Positions 5,904 through 14,533 of a DNA stretch of 21,733 bases are shown here, piece after piece. Position 1 is the stretch's first letter; each line of letters starts with the position of its first letter. Source of the DNA: Avisuccinivibrio_A sp964651505 (GTDB taxonomy: Bacteria > Pseudomonadota > Gammaproteobacteria > Enterobacterales > Succinivibrionaceae); assembly GCA_964651505.1 (NCBI GenBank), contig CAZYXT010000030.1:1-21733 (forward strand). Reading direction: 5' to 3'. The notes beneath the pieces are model-generated. The model saw only the letters and a program-made list of their open reading frames with translations, was not told where the DNA came from and did no database searches. The position numbers and the translations under genes are program-made.

Positions 5904-7755
5904 AGTCAATCACCTCATCGCACAAACTCAAAGCCGCAGCTCTTTGCGAGGCCAAAATGATGGTAAGGCCCTTGCAGTGCTCTTTTAAAGAGTGCAAAAG
6001 CGCAAGCTCGCTTTCTTCATCCAAAGAAGCCGAAGGCTCGTCCATTAAAATAAGCGGAGCCTCTTTCAACAACGCCCGGGCCAGGGCAATCTGCCGCACC
6101 TGCCCGCCTGAGATCAGACGGTTGTGATCGCCCACCCTCTCATCAAGCCCCTCTTTAAGATCGCAGATAAGATTGACCGCCCCTGCCTTCTTTAAGGCAT
6201 CTTTGATCTTGTCATCAGACAGCTTTGTACCCAAGGCAAGGTTGGAGCGCACCGTGCCGTAAAAAAGCTTGGGGCTTTGGGCAATGAAGCTTAAGTTTTG
6301 CAAATAAGCCTCATTGTCAAGCAAAAACAGATCAAGTCCTCCAAGCTGCACCCTGCCCTCTTTGGGCTTTAATTCTTGCAAAAGAGTCATCAGCAAGGTG
6401 GTCTTGCCGCACCCTGAGGATCCTTTCAAGCCTGTGATGCAGCCACCCTTAATGATGCAGGAAAAGTGCTCAAGACCTGCGGTGCCGTCAGGGTAGGCTG
6501 CGCTCAGATCGGAGATGACAAAATCAAGGGTGTTAAGAGGATGTCTCTTAAAATACTCAAGGGTTTGCCCATAAGAAAGCATCTTTTGCCCCTCATTATG
6601 CACAGGGCAGGGCCTGCTGTCTTGGGCTTTGATTTTCTCGTCGGCATCGCCTCTTGCTTTGGCTTGAACCTTAAGGGGGCTTTTTGAGCACTCGGGGCTT
6701 TGCTGCAAACTCTCCCTTGTTTTGTCTTTAAGATCTTCCCCTTTTTTATCTTGTGCTCCCTCTTTTGCACAAGGTCCTGCAAAGATCTCGCCTTGAGAGT
6801 TTGGGCTTTCTTTGAAAAACATCTCATCAAGTTTGGCTGCGGCGCTTAATGCTTTTTGTTTTTGATGATAGTAAGAGCCCAATTGCCTTAAAGGCAAGAA
6901 GAACTCCGGCACGCATAAAAGCACAAACAAGGCGATTTGATAGTCAAAGCCTTGTTGGTAGATGGCAAACCCAAGCAAGATGGCACACAGGGCAATCCCG
7001 ACGGTCGAGAAAAACTCCAAGGCCGCAGCCGACAAAAAGGCTGCATACAAGATCTGCAAAGTCTGCACCCGCCAGCGCTTGCCGCTGCGCGCGATGATCT
7101 TGGATTGCTGCTCTTGCAAATTGTAAAGCTTGATGAGGGGCAGATTGAGCACCGCCTGATAAAAACGCTCCGAAAGAGAGGTCAGGGTATTTAACTGCCG
7201 ATCGCTGACCTTCTTGGTAAATTTGCCGATGAAGATCATAAACAACGGCACCAAAGGGGCAATTGCGGCCAGCACCAAGGCGCTCATGGGCGATACCCAT
7301 AAAACGGCACACCAGATAACCAAAGGCAGGGCTATGGCCTGACGCTTGGCTTTAAGGTAGACGGTGTAGTAAGGGACAATCGAATCTGTCGCATCGGCAA
7401 TAAGGTAGGGCAAAGAGCTTTGATAGCTTTTGGAGAAAATCCCTTGTCTTATGACCTCGTCGATAAGGCTTGCTCTTAATGCATGCTCCAGCGTTTTTGA
7501 GATCTTGGCAATCAAAAAGGCATTGACAAGACCCAACATAAGACGCCCCGTTGCCACAAGGGCTGCCTTATATAAATTTTCGTACAGCACCGCCTCGCCC
7601 CTGATTAAAAATGGGGCAACGCCTGCTGCAATCAGAGCATAAAAATAAATTAAGACAAGAGCGTCGCCAAGACACACCGCAGTTTGAATGCGCAAAACTG
7701 TGCGCACCAACGACAGGGGGCGCGCCAAGTGCGCGCCCTTGAGGATGGATGCCAA
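5887..7755 (-). CDS. cydD: ABC exporter subunit CydD, permease plus ATPase
   Basis: 622 residues against 588 in E. coli CydD. It has the ABC exporter fold: membrane segments over about 20-285, Walker A GSSGCGKTT (445-453), Q-loop Gln493, signature LISGGQ (547-552) and Walker B LILMDEP with Asp572-Glu573. Two oddities are visible. About 75 Lys/Glu/Ser-rich residues (315-395) with cysteines 329, 356 and 383 are inserted between membrane and ATPase parts. The H-loop reads LASQR, with Gln604 where E. coli CydD has the switch His of VTHQ, so its composite ATP site may be catalytically weak. The start is a TTG directly after the cydX stop (TAATTG), with GGGAAG in the cydX tail as ribosome site; no nearby ATG fits. 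It partners CydC. Confidence 0.93.
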   Translation of the reverse strand: MASILKGAHLARPLSLVRTVLRIQTAVCLGDALVLIYFYALIAAGVAPFLIRGEAVLYENLYKAALVATGRLMLGLVNAFLIAKISKTLEHALRASLIDEVIRQGIFSKSYQSSLPYLIADATDSIVPYYTVYLKAKRQAIALPLVIWCAVLWVSPMSALVLAAIAPLVPLFMIFIGKFTKKVSDRQLNTLTSLSERFYQAVLNLPLIKLYNLQEQQSKIIARSGKRWRVQTLQILYAAFLSAAALEFFSTVGIALCAILLGFAIYQQGFDYQIALFVLLCVPEFFLPLRQLGSYYHQKQKALSAAAKLDEMFFKESPNSQGEIFAGPCAKEGAQDKKGEDLKDKTRESLQQSPECSKSPLKVQAKARGDADEKIKAQDSRPCPVHNEGQKMLSYGQTLEYFKRHPLNTLDFVISDLSAAYPDGTAGLEHFSCIIKGGCITGLKGSSGCGKTTLLMTLLQELKPKEGRVQLGGLDLFLLDNEAYLQNLSFIAQSPKLFYGTVRSNLALGTKLSDDKIKDALKKAGAVNLICDLKEGLDERVGDHNRLISGGQVRQIALARALLKEAPLILMDEPSASLDEESELALLHSLKEHCKGLTIILASQRAAALSLCDEVIDCAKAR

Positions 7756-7848
7756 TTAAAAGTCTTCCCATTGCTCAATCAGATAGGCAATGAAAACACA
7801 AAAACCGATGGCAGCTGCCAATCCTGCGGCCCAGCCCAAATAAATCAT
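7756..7848 (-). CDS. cydX: Cytochrome bd small subunit CydX (30 residues)
   Basis: A short gene between cydB and cydD encoding a single predicted transmembrane helix, beginning MIYLGWAAGLAAAIGF and ending IEQWEDF. It has an excellent ribosome site, AGGAGG with a 7-nt spacer, placed right at the cydB stop. CydX proteins (37 residues in E. coli) follow cydB, start M(I/W)Y and contain a GW or AW near the N terminus. They bind CydA and stabilise the oxidase hemes. Similarity is limited but location, size, topology and ribosome site agree. Its stop is immediately followed by the TTG start of cydD. Confidence 0.87.
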   Translation of the reverse strand: MIYLGWAAGLAAAIGFCVFIAYLIEQWEDF

Positions 7849-7859
7849 GCTGCTTCCTC

Positions 7860-9002
7860 CTAATGAGACTCAACCAAATCGTCAGGCCCGACCTTGCCCC
7901 ACATTCTGCGGTAGGCAAAGTAAGTGTACCCAAGGGCAACGGGCACGAAGATGATCACCGCATACAGCATGCACTGCAAGGTAAACTGAGACGAAGAGGC
8001 ATCGTACACGGTCAGCGATGAGGCAGGATCGATCTTCGAGGGCATGACAAAGGGGAACAAAGCCGAAGCTGCGGTGATGATGGTAAAGGCGATGCCGACT
8101 GACGAGCAGATGATGCCCTTTTTGGCATTGCCCAAAAGCCCGAACACGGCCGCAGCGCCCATGCCCAAAGCTGCCAACACAGGCACCGCCACCAAAGGCG
8201 GGAAGGCTGTATAATTGGCAAAGAGCCCGTGCTCGATTACCTCCACGCTCTTGCCTGTGATCTGATGGTAAGAATCGGCAGGCGCAAGAGCGATAAGATC
8301 CCAGCCTTTAAATTGATAAGACCAAAACCCTGCCAGCAAATAGAGCACCACGGTGGCAAGACCGCAGAAGAATGCGGGTTTGCGGGCGCGCACGGCAATG
8401 TCGTCGACCATGCGCAGCTGTATCCACATCGCCCCGTGGGTGAGCAGCATCAAAACCGAAATGAAGCCGCACAACAAGGCAAAGGGATTTAACAGCGGCA
8501 GCAATGCTCCCAAAAAGACCCCCTCATAATGCCAGCGCGCATCGGCGTCGGCATAAAAAGGCAGGCCTTGCAGCAAGTTGCCAAAAGCCACCCCGAAGAT
8601 CAGCATGGGCACCAATGAACCTATGGTCAAGGCCAGATCCCAGTTGCGATACCAGCGCTCGCTGTCGCCGTGATTGCGGTAGTCAAAGGCCAAAGGACGC
8701 AGCCAGATGGCAAACAAAACCAGGAGCATGGCCCAGTAAAGCCCCGAGAAGGCGGCCGCGTAAACCTCGGGCCAGGCTGCGAAAATGGCGCCGCCTGCGG
8801 TGATGAGCCACACCTGATTGCCGTCCCAATGGGGGACAATGGTGGAGATCACGGCCGAGCGCTCTTGGCGCCTGTTGCCGCAAATGGGAAACAACAGGGT
8901 TGAAACGGCCATGTCCATGCCGTTGGTTAAGGCAAATCCGATAAGCAAAACGCCGACCAGGATCCACCATATGATCTGCAAAGTATCATAATCAAACAGC
9001 AT
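7860..9002 (-). CDS. cydB: Cytochrome bd ubiquinol oxidase subunit II
   Basis: 380 residues (E. coli 379), matching across the length: IIWWILVGVLLIGFALT at the N terminus, PHWDGNQVWLITAGGA, FGNLLQG, LLNPFALLCG and FPFVMPS. CydB is the polytopic partner of CydA in the inner-membrane quinol:O2 oxidoreductase. In the first helix, the E. coli TDGFD motif reads TNGMD here, so the first acidic residue is Asn27 (AAC at 8924-8922) while Asp30 is kept. The gene overlaps cydA by 11 nt, with GGGGGTG 6 nt before its ATG, so translation is probably coupled. cydX follows. Confidence 0.97.
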   Translation of the reverse strand: MLFDYDTLQIIWWILVGVLLIGFALTNGMDMAVSTLLFPICGNRRQERSAVISTIVPHWDGNQVWLITAGGAIFAAWPEVYAAAFSGLYWAMLLVLFAIWLRPLAFDYRNHGDSERWYRNWDLALTIGSLVPMLIFGVAFGNLLQGLPFYADADARWHYEGVFLGALLPLLNPFALLCGFISVLMLLTHGAMWIQLRMVDDIAVRARKPAFFCGLATVVLYLLAGFWSYQFKGWDLIALAPADSYHQITGKSVEVIEHGLFANYTAFPPLVAVPVLAALGMGAAAVFGLLGNAKKGIICSSVGIAFTIITAASALFPFVMPSKIDPASSLTVYDASSSQFTLQCMLYAVIIFVPVALGYTYFAYRRMWGKVGPDDLVESH

Positions 9003-10545
9003 TTAATTCACCCCCGTTTGATTCGGATAAGGCAGGGCCCTTGACGATGGCCTTGTACATGACAAAAAGCTCAATCAGCAAGAACAGCGTGTAGATGCCA
9101 AGGAAGCACAGCAATGACAAAGCCACATCCCAGGCGCTGAGCGTGGAGGTGGCAAGGTAGGTGGGCAAAATGTCCTGAATGGCCCACGGCTGACGCCCGA
9201 CCTCGGCTAAGATCCAGCCTGCCTCGCAACAGGCAAAGGGCAGGAGAACTGAGGCCATCAGGATCTTCAGGATCAAAGGACGCTTTGCAAGATCTTTTTT
9301 GTACCACAAGAAAAATCCTGCGCCCAAGACGACAATGCCCATCAGGCCGACAAGCCCCAGCATGGCCCTGAAGGAGTAATAGGAGATCCAAACCGAGGGC
9401 ACGCTGTTGCGCGCGGCAACCTTGATTTCGCCATCAGAAGGATTGAGCGGATCGGCCGCATGCTCGACAAGCAGCAGCCCGTAGCCCAGATCTTGCTTGT
9501 TGGCCTCAAACAAAGCCTTGGCATTTTCATCGCCCGTGCCGTCGCGCAATTGCTGCAAGGCCTTGTACGCCACGGCGCCTGCCCTGACGCGCTCTTCATT
9601 GTGCGCCACGATATCCCTAAGACCCATCACCTCAGTATCCAAAGAATGGGTGGCAATCAGGCCCAACAGGGCAGGCACCTTGATGGAGATCAGGTTATCC
9701 ATGGCAGCCTCGTGGGGAATGGCAAAGATTGACCAGGATGCAGGAGGCTCTTGTGTGTGATATTCGGCCTCCATGGCCGCAAGCTTGGCAGGCTGATGCT
9801 CGGTTACCTTTAAAGCCGACAAGTCGCCTGTCAGAGCCGAGCCTGCCAAGCCGCACAGGGCAAAGGCGATGGCCACGGTCATGGAGCGCTTGCCTGCCAA
9901 AATATTGCGCCTGCTGTAGATAAGATAGGCCGACACGCCGATGACGAACACGGCGGCGGTCACGTAGCCTGCGCACACGGTGTGGGCAAACTTGACCTGA
10001 GCTACCTCAGAGAAGATCAGCCCCCAAAAATCGGTCATTTCCATGCGCATTTTTTCGGCCGAAAATTCGGCAAACTGCGGGTATTGCATCCAGCCGTTGG
10101 CAATAAGGATCCACATGGCAGACAAATTGGATCCCAAAGCAGTCAAAAAGGTGATTGCCAAATGGCCTTTTTTGGAGAAGCGGTTCCAGCCTGTAAAGAA
10201 CAAGCCGATGAAGGTTGATTCAAGGAAGAAAGCCAACAAGCCTTCAATGGCCAAAGGGGCGCCGAAGATGTCGCCGACATAGTGGGAGTAGTTAGACCAG
10301 TTGGTGCCAAACTCAAACTCCATGGTGATGCCGGTGGCAACGCCGATGGCAAAGTTGATGCCAAACAGCTTGCCCCAAAACTTTGTCATGTCCTTGTAAA
10401 CGGACTTGCCGGTCCTCACATAGATAAGCTCCATGATGAAGATGATCCACGAGAGGCCCAAGGTCAGCGGTACGAATAGGAAGTGGTACATTGAGGTAAT
10501 GGCAAATTGCCATCGGGACAACGCCACCATAGCGTCTGTTATCAT
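8992..10545 (-). CDS. cydA: Cytochrome bd ubiquinol oxidase subunit I
   Basis: 517 residues (E. coli 522). The heme ligands expected for bd oxidases are present: His21 in SMYHFLFVPLT (heme b595), and His188 in FAHTVCAGYV with Met395 in SFRAMLG (heme b558). The quinol-oxidation loop region and GRQPW (450-454) are also recognisable. The loop is of the long type. It catalyses quinol oxidation with reduction of O2 to water at high oxygen affinity, suited to microaerobic growth. It is the first gene of cydA-B-X-D-C. The ribosome site AGGAG lies 12 nt upstream, inside a perfect palindrome. The 159-bp region shared with the divergent exbB gene shows no clear FNR or ArcA site to my eye. Confidence 0.97.
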   Translation of the reverse strand: MITDAMVALSRWQFAITSMYHFLFVPLTLGLSWIIFIMELIYVRTGKSVYKDMTKFWGKLFGINFAIGVATGITMEFEFGTNWSNYSHYVGDIFGAPLAIEGLLAFFLESTFIGLFFTGWNRFSKKGHLAITFLTALGSNLSAMWILIANGWMQYPQFAEFSAEKMRMEMTDFWGLIFSEVAQVKFAHTVCAGYVTAAVFVIGVSAYLIYSRRNILAGKRSMTVAIAFALCGLAGSALTGDLSALKVTEHQPAKLAAMEAEYHTQEPPASWSIFAIPHEAAMDNLISIKVPALLGLIATHSLDTEVMGLRDIVAHNEERVRAGAVAYKALQQLRDGTGDENAKALFEANKQDLGYGLLLVEHAADPLNPSDGEIKVAARNSVPSVWISYYSFRAMLGLVGLMGIVVLGAGFFLWYKKDLAKRPLILKILMASVLLPFACCEAGWILAEVGRQPWAIQDILPTYLATSTLSAWDVALSLLCFLGIYTLFLLIELFVMYKAIVKGPALSESNGGELNAV

Positions 10546-10550
10546 GGTTT

Positions 10551-10562
10551 AGGAGATCTCCT
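10551..10562 (-). promoter_or_regulatory. Palindrome enclosing the cydA ribosome binding site
   Basis: AGGAGATCTCCT is a perfect 12-bp palindrome ending 6 nt before the cydA ATG. It contains the only good Shine-Dalgarno sequence (AGGAG), so pairing within or between transcripts could hide it. It could equally be a protein site or chance. Confidence 0.35.
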
Positions 10563-10704
10563 CGCTTGCCGAGCAAAGAAAACAGCGAACAAATATGCCG
10601 CAACGGCACTGCCCTTCCGTGCTAGTATGCACCAATATGGAGAAGACAGGATTTAAGGATCATTGTATGAGATGAATTTGACAAAGGAAGACTATTTTTA
10701 GCAT

Positions 10705-11199
10705 ATGATAAACTTTTTCTATCAGGCAGGATACAGCGGCCTGGCACTGGCCGCTCTCTCATTGATTGCCGTATTCATGGCCATCCGCGGCATCGTATTG
10801 ACCCTCCTCGTCAAAAAAAATCCCGCATTCATAAAAAAGATTGCCAAAAGCGCCGGCAGGCAAGATCCGCAATTGCGCCTGTCCATGGTCGGCTCATGCA
10901 TGTACATGGAATTGAAGGGGCTTTATCTTTCCATGTATTTTTTGAAGCTGTGCGCGGCCATCGGGCCATTGCTCGGGCTTTTGGGCACCGTGCTGGGCAT
11001 GGTCGAGGTCTTCTCCAACCTCTCCCAAAGCTCCATGCCCGATCCCACCGCATTGGCAGGAGGCATCTGGGAGGCTTTGCTGACCACGGTGATGGGTCTG
11101 TCTTTGGCCATTCCCTCCTTGATGGTGCATTATTTTGTGCTCATCAATTTAAGAACCCTGCGCAATCAAATCATAACAAGATTGGACGATGAAGCATGA
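10705..11199 (+). CDS. exbB: ExbB-type proton channel protein (MotA/TolQ/ExbB family)
   Basis: 164 residues with three predicted membrane helices: about 10-35, then a pair over 70-100 and 115-150. It carries the family motif block around IGPLLGLLGTVLGMVEVF and the GGIWEALLTTVMGLSLAIP helix that lines the channel. Its small size resembles the TonB2-type ExbB of vibrios (no long periplasmic N terminus). It forms the pentameric stator that couples proton flow to TonB. It is first of an exbB-exbD-tonB operon, with exbD overlapping by 4 nt. Its own ribosome site is poor: AAGGA sits 16 nt from the ATG. A weak promoter-like pair, AAGACA and TATGAG 17 bp apart, lies about 35 nt upstream of the ATG; no Fur box was recognised. 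Confidence 0.92.
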   Translation: MINFFYQAGYSGLALAALSLIAVFMAIRGIVLTLLVKKNPAFIKKIAKSAGRQDPQLRLSMVGSCMYMELKGLYLSMYFLKLCAAIGPLLGLLGTVLGMVEVFSNLSQSSMPDPTALAGGIWEALLTTVMGLSLAIPSLMVHYFVLINLRTLRNQIITRLDDEA

Positions 11200-11588
11200 G
11201 CGATTTGGACGATGATTTATCAGTCGATCTGACGCCTCTTATCGACGTTACTTTTATGCTGGTCATTTTCTTTATCATGACCATGACCTTTGCCGTGCCT
11301 TCTTTGACCGTGGAATTGCCATCCTCTGAGACATCGCAGCCAAAGCAGGGCAACAGTGCGCTTTTGACCGTGAGCGTGGATGAGCATGGCGTAATTTACT
11401 TGGATAAAAACGCCGTCGCCCCCGATGAGCTTAGGCAAATCTTAAAGGCAGGATCTTATGAGGGGATCATCTTGAACATCGACAAAAACGCCCCTGCCCA
11501 AGCCGTGATCGACATGGCCGATCTGGCAAGGATCCATACCAAGGGGGCCCTGACCATCAACACCGCGTTGGATGAGGCAAGGCCGTGA
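11196..11588 (+). CDS. exbD: ExbD-type proton channel protein
   Basis: 130 residues: a short cytoplasmic N terminus, one membrane helix with the essential acidic residue in VDLTPLIDVTFMLVIFF (Asp17, equivalent to Asp25 of E. coli ExbD), then a periplasmic domain ending in the NID-xxAP and ARIHTKGA segments typical of ExbD/TolR. The Asp is the proton relay inside the ExbB pore. The start ATGA overlaps the exbB stop and its own end overlaps tonB, implying coupled translation and fixed stoichiometry. ExbD rather than TolR is favoured by the tonB gene downstream and the absence of tolA, tolB and pal. Confidence 0.93.
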   Translation: MSDLDDDLSVDLTPLIDVTFMLVIFFIMTMTFAVPSLTVELPSSETSQPKQGNSALLTVSVDEHGVIYLDKNAVAPDELRQILKAGSYEGIILNIDKNAPAQAVIDMADLARIHTKGALTINTALDEARP

Positions 11589-12472
11589 TCTTGGAGCGCG
11601 AAGATCTGATTGCCCGCACCGCAGCCTTCATCGGGGTGATTGCCGCGCTGTTGTCTTTGCCGCATTGGTTTGAGGCAAACTTTGAGGCGAGGATCCCAAG
11701 CTCCTTTTCATCTTTGAAGCTGACCATTGCAAGAGAGGATGAACAAATCTTAAAACATGCACAACAAGGCCCTCTTATCAAACCTTCTGCACAGCAGCAA
11801 AGCGGCAGCGGCGAAAGTTTTATCGCAAATAAGAGCAATCCTTTAGTGGATAAAAGCAAGCTTGAAGTTGACGCGCCGCCAGGGGAGGCGATTAAAGAGC
11901 AGGCAGCCCCCCGGGATACCGGGCAAATAAAGATGCCGGGGCCCAAAAGCGACTCTCAAAAAGAAGCGATGCAAAGCAAGCCCGATCCAGCTTCTGAGGG
12001 CCAAAAAGCGCAGATCACAGACAAAGCGCAAGAAAAAGCCCGCCCTGCACAACCATCAAAGCCTGCGCAAAGAAAATCTGCCCCTGCCTCATCAAAAGAG
12101 ATTCAAAACGACAAGGCTTCAACGGCAACCTACGCCTCATCAGGATCTTCATCCCAATCATCCAACGCTAAAGCTGCCCAAAATGCCGGCGCCGATAACC
12201 TTGCTGCCCTGCAAAGCAGGCTTTTGAGCCTTATCAGAAGCAAAACCAATTACCCGCGCACTGCCATCAGGCGCAAGATGCAAGGGGAGGTTTTAATCGA
12301 GTTTAAGCTGCAAGATGGGACGCTGACTGATTTTGTTTTGGTGCAAGGCAGCGGCTACAAGCTTTTAGATGAGGCGGCCTTAAAGCTTGCCAAATCATTG
12401 CAAGGCACCCTCCTGCTTAAAGCCCCGGGGGAGATTTCCCTGAGGGTTCCCATTATCTACCGTTTGCTTTGA
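11585..12472 (+). CDS. tonB: TonB energy transducer
   Basis: 295 residues starting with GTG at 11585, overlapping the exbD stop by 4 nt. One membrane helix (about 12-28) is followed by about 170 residues rich in Ser, Ala, Lys, Gln and Pro that would span the periplasm. The C-terminal TonB domain starts near 205: a NYPRTAIRRKMQGEVLIEF stretch, then LVQGSGYKLLDEAAL, ending in SLRVPIIYRLL. The classical Pro-Glu/Pro-Lys rod is replaced by a mixed Ala/Ser/Lys-rich linker. The helix lacks the exact S-x3-H spacing of E. coli TonB but has Ser24 and His27. It would contact the TonB box of the convergent receptor gene. The stop codon at 12470-12472 is directly followed by the complement of the receptor stop codon. 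Confidence 0.9.
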   Translation: MILEREDLIARTAAFIGVIAALLSLPHWFEANFEARIPSSFSSLKLTIAREDEQILKHAQQGPLIKPSAQQQSGSGESFIANKSNPLVDKSKLEVDAPPGEAIKEQAAPRDTGQIKMPGPKSDSQKEAMQSKPDPASEGQKAQITDKAQEKARPAQPSKPAQRKSAPASSKEIQNDKASTATYASSGSSSQSSNAKAAQNAGADNLAALQSRLLSLIRSKTNYPRTAIRRKMQGEVLIEFKLQDGTLTDFVLVQGSGYKLLDEAALKLAKSLQGTLLLKAPGEISLRVPIIYRLL

Positions 12473-14533
12473 TTAAAAGCTGTAAGATGCGCCCAAGGTA
12501 AAGAAACGCCCGGGCTCCTCGATAAGCTCGCTTACCCGGTAGCGCTTATCGAGGATATTCTCGGCGCTTGCGTAGATCTTAAGGGCCCGATCGGATCCAG
12601 CGTACAAAACAAAGGAAAGATTTAAAGTGGCATAGCCTGCAAGATGACAGTCGTCAAAGTACGAGCTGCCGTCAAGATTGTCATTGTCAGAGGCCGCAGC
12701 AAAGCGGGCAAAAAGATCGATGCAATAGCGATTTATTCCATAATCGTCTTCATGCTTAAGACCCATTCTCCCTTTTAACTTGGGCACGCCCGTGTCATAA
12801 CTGCTGTCGCTGCCCGTATCGTACTTGCGGCGCATGGCCGTCACATTCAAATAGGGGGCAAAGGAGCCTTGGGCATAAGAAAGCTCAAGCTCGGCCCCGA
12901 AGGTTTTGGCCTTGGAGATATTGCGATAAGTGTAAACCTCCATGCCGTAAAAAGACGAGCCTCCGATATTGACCGTATCGATATAATTGTCAGCTGCGCT
13001 GTAAAACAGGCTCAGATCGGCCGTAAGTCCCCCGTTGCGATAGTTCATCCCTATTTCATAGTTATCGGAGGTCTCAACCTCCAAAGAGCTGTTGCCCTGC
13101 TGCATCTGTCCTGTAAAGGTGGTGATGTAAAGCTCCTGCAAATTGGGCACACGATAGCCTTGCGAGTAATTGGCCCTCAAGGAGGCCTGATCATTTAAGC
13201 GCAAGTTAAGGCCCAAAGATCCCACCCACCTGCTGTAGCGAACAGAGCCGTCGGACTTGCTCAAATCAGAAGAGAAGCCCGCGCTGCCAAGCTGTGCAGC
13301 CATGCTGCTTGTGCCGCTGTCGGTTACGACATAGTTGTAGCGCACTCCTGCCTCGGCGCTGAGATCATCGGTCAAATAAGCCTGCAAAAGACCGTACCAC
13401 GCATGATGCTGCTGTTTGCAGTCCCGATCTTTGATGACGGCACTGCCCGATCCTGCCGTGCCAAGATTAAAAGTTGCGCCGCTGTCGCTTTCCAATTCAT
13501 CAAACCTGCTTTCCGCGCCCGTGATCAAAAACAGATAATCGTTTAAGGCAAGCTCGGTTTGCAGGTTAAACCCGTAAGTTTTCTGATCGTTATAGGCAAA
13601 AACATAAGGCCCTGCCGCCGAAACGCTGGAGGTAAAGTCTTTTTTGGTGTTTTGCTCATAGATCTTAAAGCTGACCTTTTGCACCGCGTCGTTAAGATCG
13701 ACAAAGTTCAAGCCAAGCGCCGTCTTTTGGCGAGACCAGGTTGGCATATATCCTGTGAATTCGCTGTAGCGGCTGTCCTTGGCGGTGCTTGACGTATGGG
13801 CTGCCAAATCAAAGTACTCGTGGGAAAGCTCGGCATTAAAGTGCTCCGTAAAATCGTAACTTATCGCACCGTTAAAGCCTTTTTGCCGGTAGGAGGTGCT
13901 CTCAAGGCGCTCGTGACCTGACAGATACATATCCCCCATCTGTGTGCCAAAGCCCCCCAACTTATACTTAAAATCCCCGACGGTGCCCGACAGATTGAGG
14001 TACTCGCTAAAGCCATCTCCCTGACCGTTGTAGAAAATGCCGACATCGCCGCCTGCGGGGCGATCATGATAATCATAGCTTATGACATTGACGATGCCGC
14101 CCAAGGCATCGGAGCCGTACAAGACCGAAGAGGGGCCCCTTGCGATCTCCACCCGGTCGACAAAGAAGGGATTGACCAAAAAAGGCGCTCCCGATTTGGT
14201 CTTGGCATCATCAAATCTCTGTCCGTCAAAAAGAAGCAGGCTGCGCGATGAACTTTCGCCGCGCAAGGAGATCCTTTTGACTCCCGGGGTTCCGTCTGAG
14301 ATCAGATTGACCGAATTGACATCCTGCAACAAAGAAGGCAGGTTGTCTTGGTTTTTCTGCCTCAGCTGCTCTGCCCCCAATACGCTCACCGAGCTTGTTG
14401 CTTCGCTTAGTTTCTGCTCTGAACGGGTCGCCGTCACCACCACCGCCTCGGTGGTTTGCACCCCCTCGGGGGCGGCCAAGACCGCGGCAGGCAGCAAGGC
14501 TGCCGTGCCAAAAGCCAAAGTTTTAAGCTTCAA
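12473..14533 (-). CDS. TonB-dependent outer-membrane receptor, possibly for heme or an iron complex
   Basis: 686 residues: signal peptide (about 1-20, cut after AVLA), TonB box EAVVVTATR (29-37), plug domain with ISLRGESSSRSLLLFDG and VEIARGPSSVLYGSDALGGIVNVI, then a 22-strand-type barrel ending in LGASYSF with a terminal Phe. YRVPNLQELY (460-469) and the EPGRFF end resemble the FRAP/NPNL region of heme receptors such as HemR and HmuR, but the substrate is not certain; cobalamin or siderophores remain possible. The start is a TTG with GAGGGG 5 nt upstream. It follows ftsY by only 24 nt, so it is probably transcribed with it or read through from it. No Fur box is seen in that gap. ExbB-ExbD-TonB for its energy supply lie convergent next door. 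Confidence 0.93.
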   Translation of the reverse strand: MKLKTLAFGTAALLPAAVLAAPEGVQTTEAVVVTATRSEQKLSEATSSVSVLGAEQLRQKNQDNLPSLLQDVNSVNLISDGTPGVKRISLRGESSSRSLLLFDGQRFDDAKTKSGAPFLVNPFFVDRVEIARGPSSVLYGSDALGGIVNVISYDYHDRPAGGDVGIFYNGQGDGFSEYLNLSGTVGDFKYKLGGFGTQMGDMYLSGHERLESTSYRQKGFNGAISYDFTEHFNAELSHEYFDLAAHTSSTAKDSRYSEFTGYMPTWSRQKTALGLNFVDLNDAVQKVSFKIYEQNTKKDFTSSVSAAGPYVFAYNDQKTYGFNLQTELALNDYLFLITGAESRFDELESDSGATFNLGTAGSGSAVIKDRDCKQQHHAWYGLLQAYLTDDLSAEAGVRYNYVVTDSGTSSMAAQLGSAGFSSDLSKSDGSVRYSRWVGSLGLNLRLNDQASLRANYSQGYRVPNLQELYITTFTGQMQQGNSSLEVETSDNYEIGMNYRNGGLTADLSLFYSAADNYIDTVNIGGSSFYGMEVYTYRNISKAKTFGAELELSYAQGSFAPYLNVTAMRRKYDTGSDSSYDTGVPKLKGRMGLKHEDDYGINRYCIDLFARFAAASDNDNLDGSSYFDDCHLAGYATLNLSFVLYAGSDRALKIYASAENILDKRYRVSELIEEPGRFFTLGASYSF

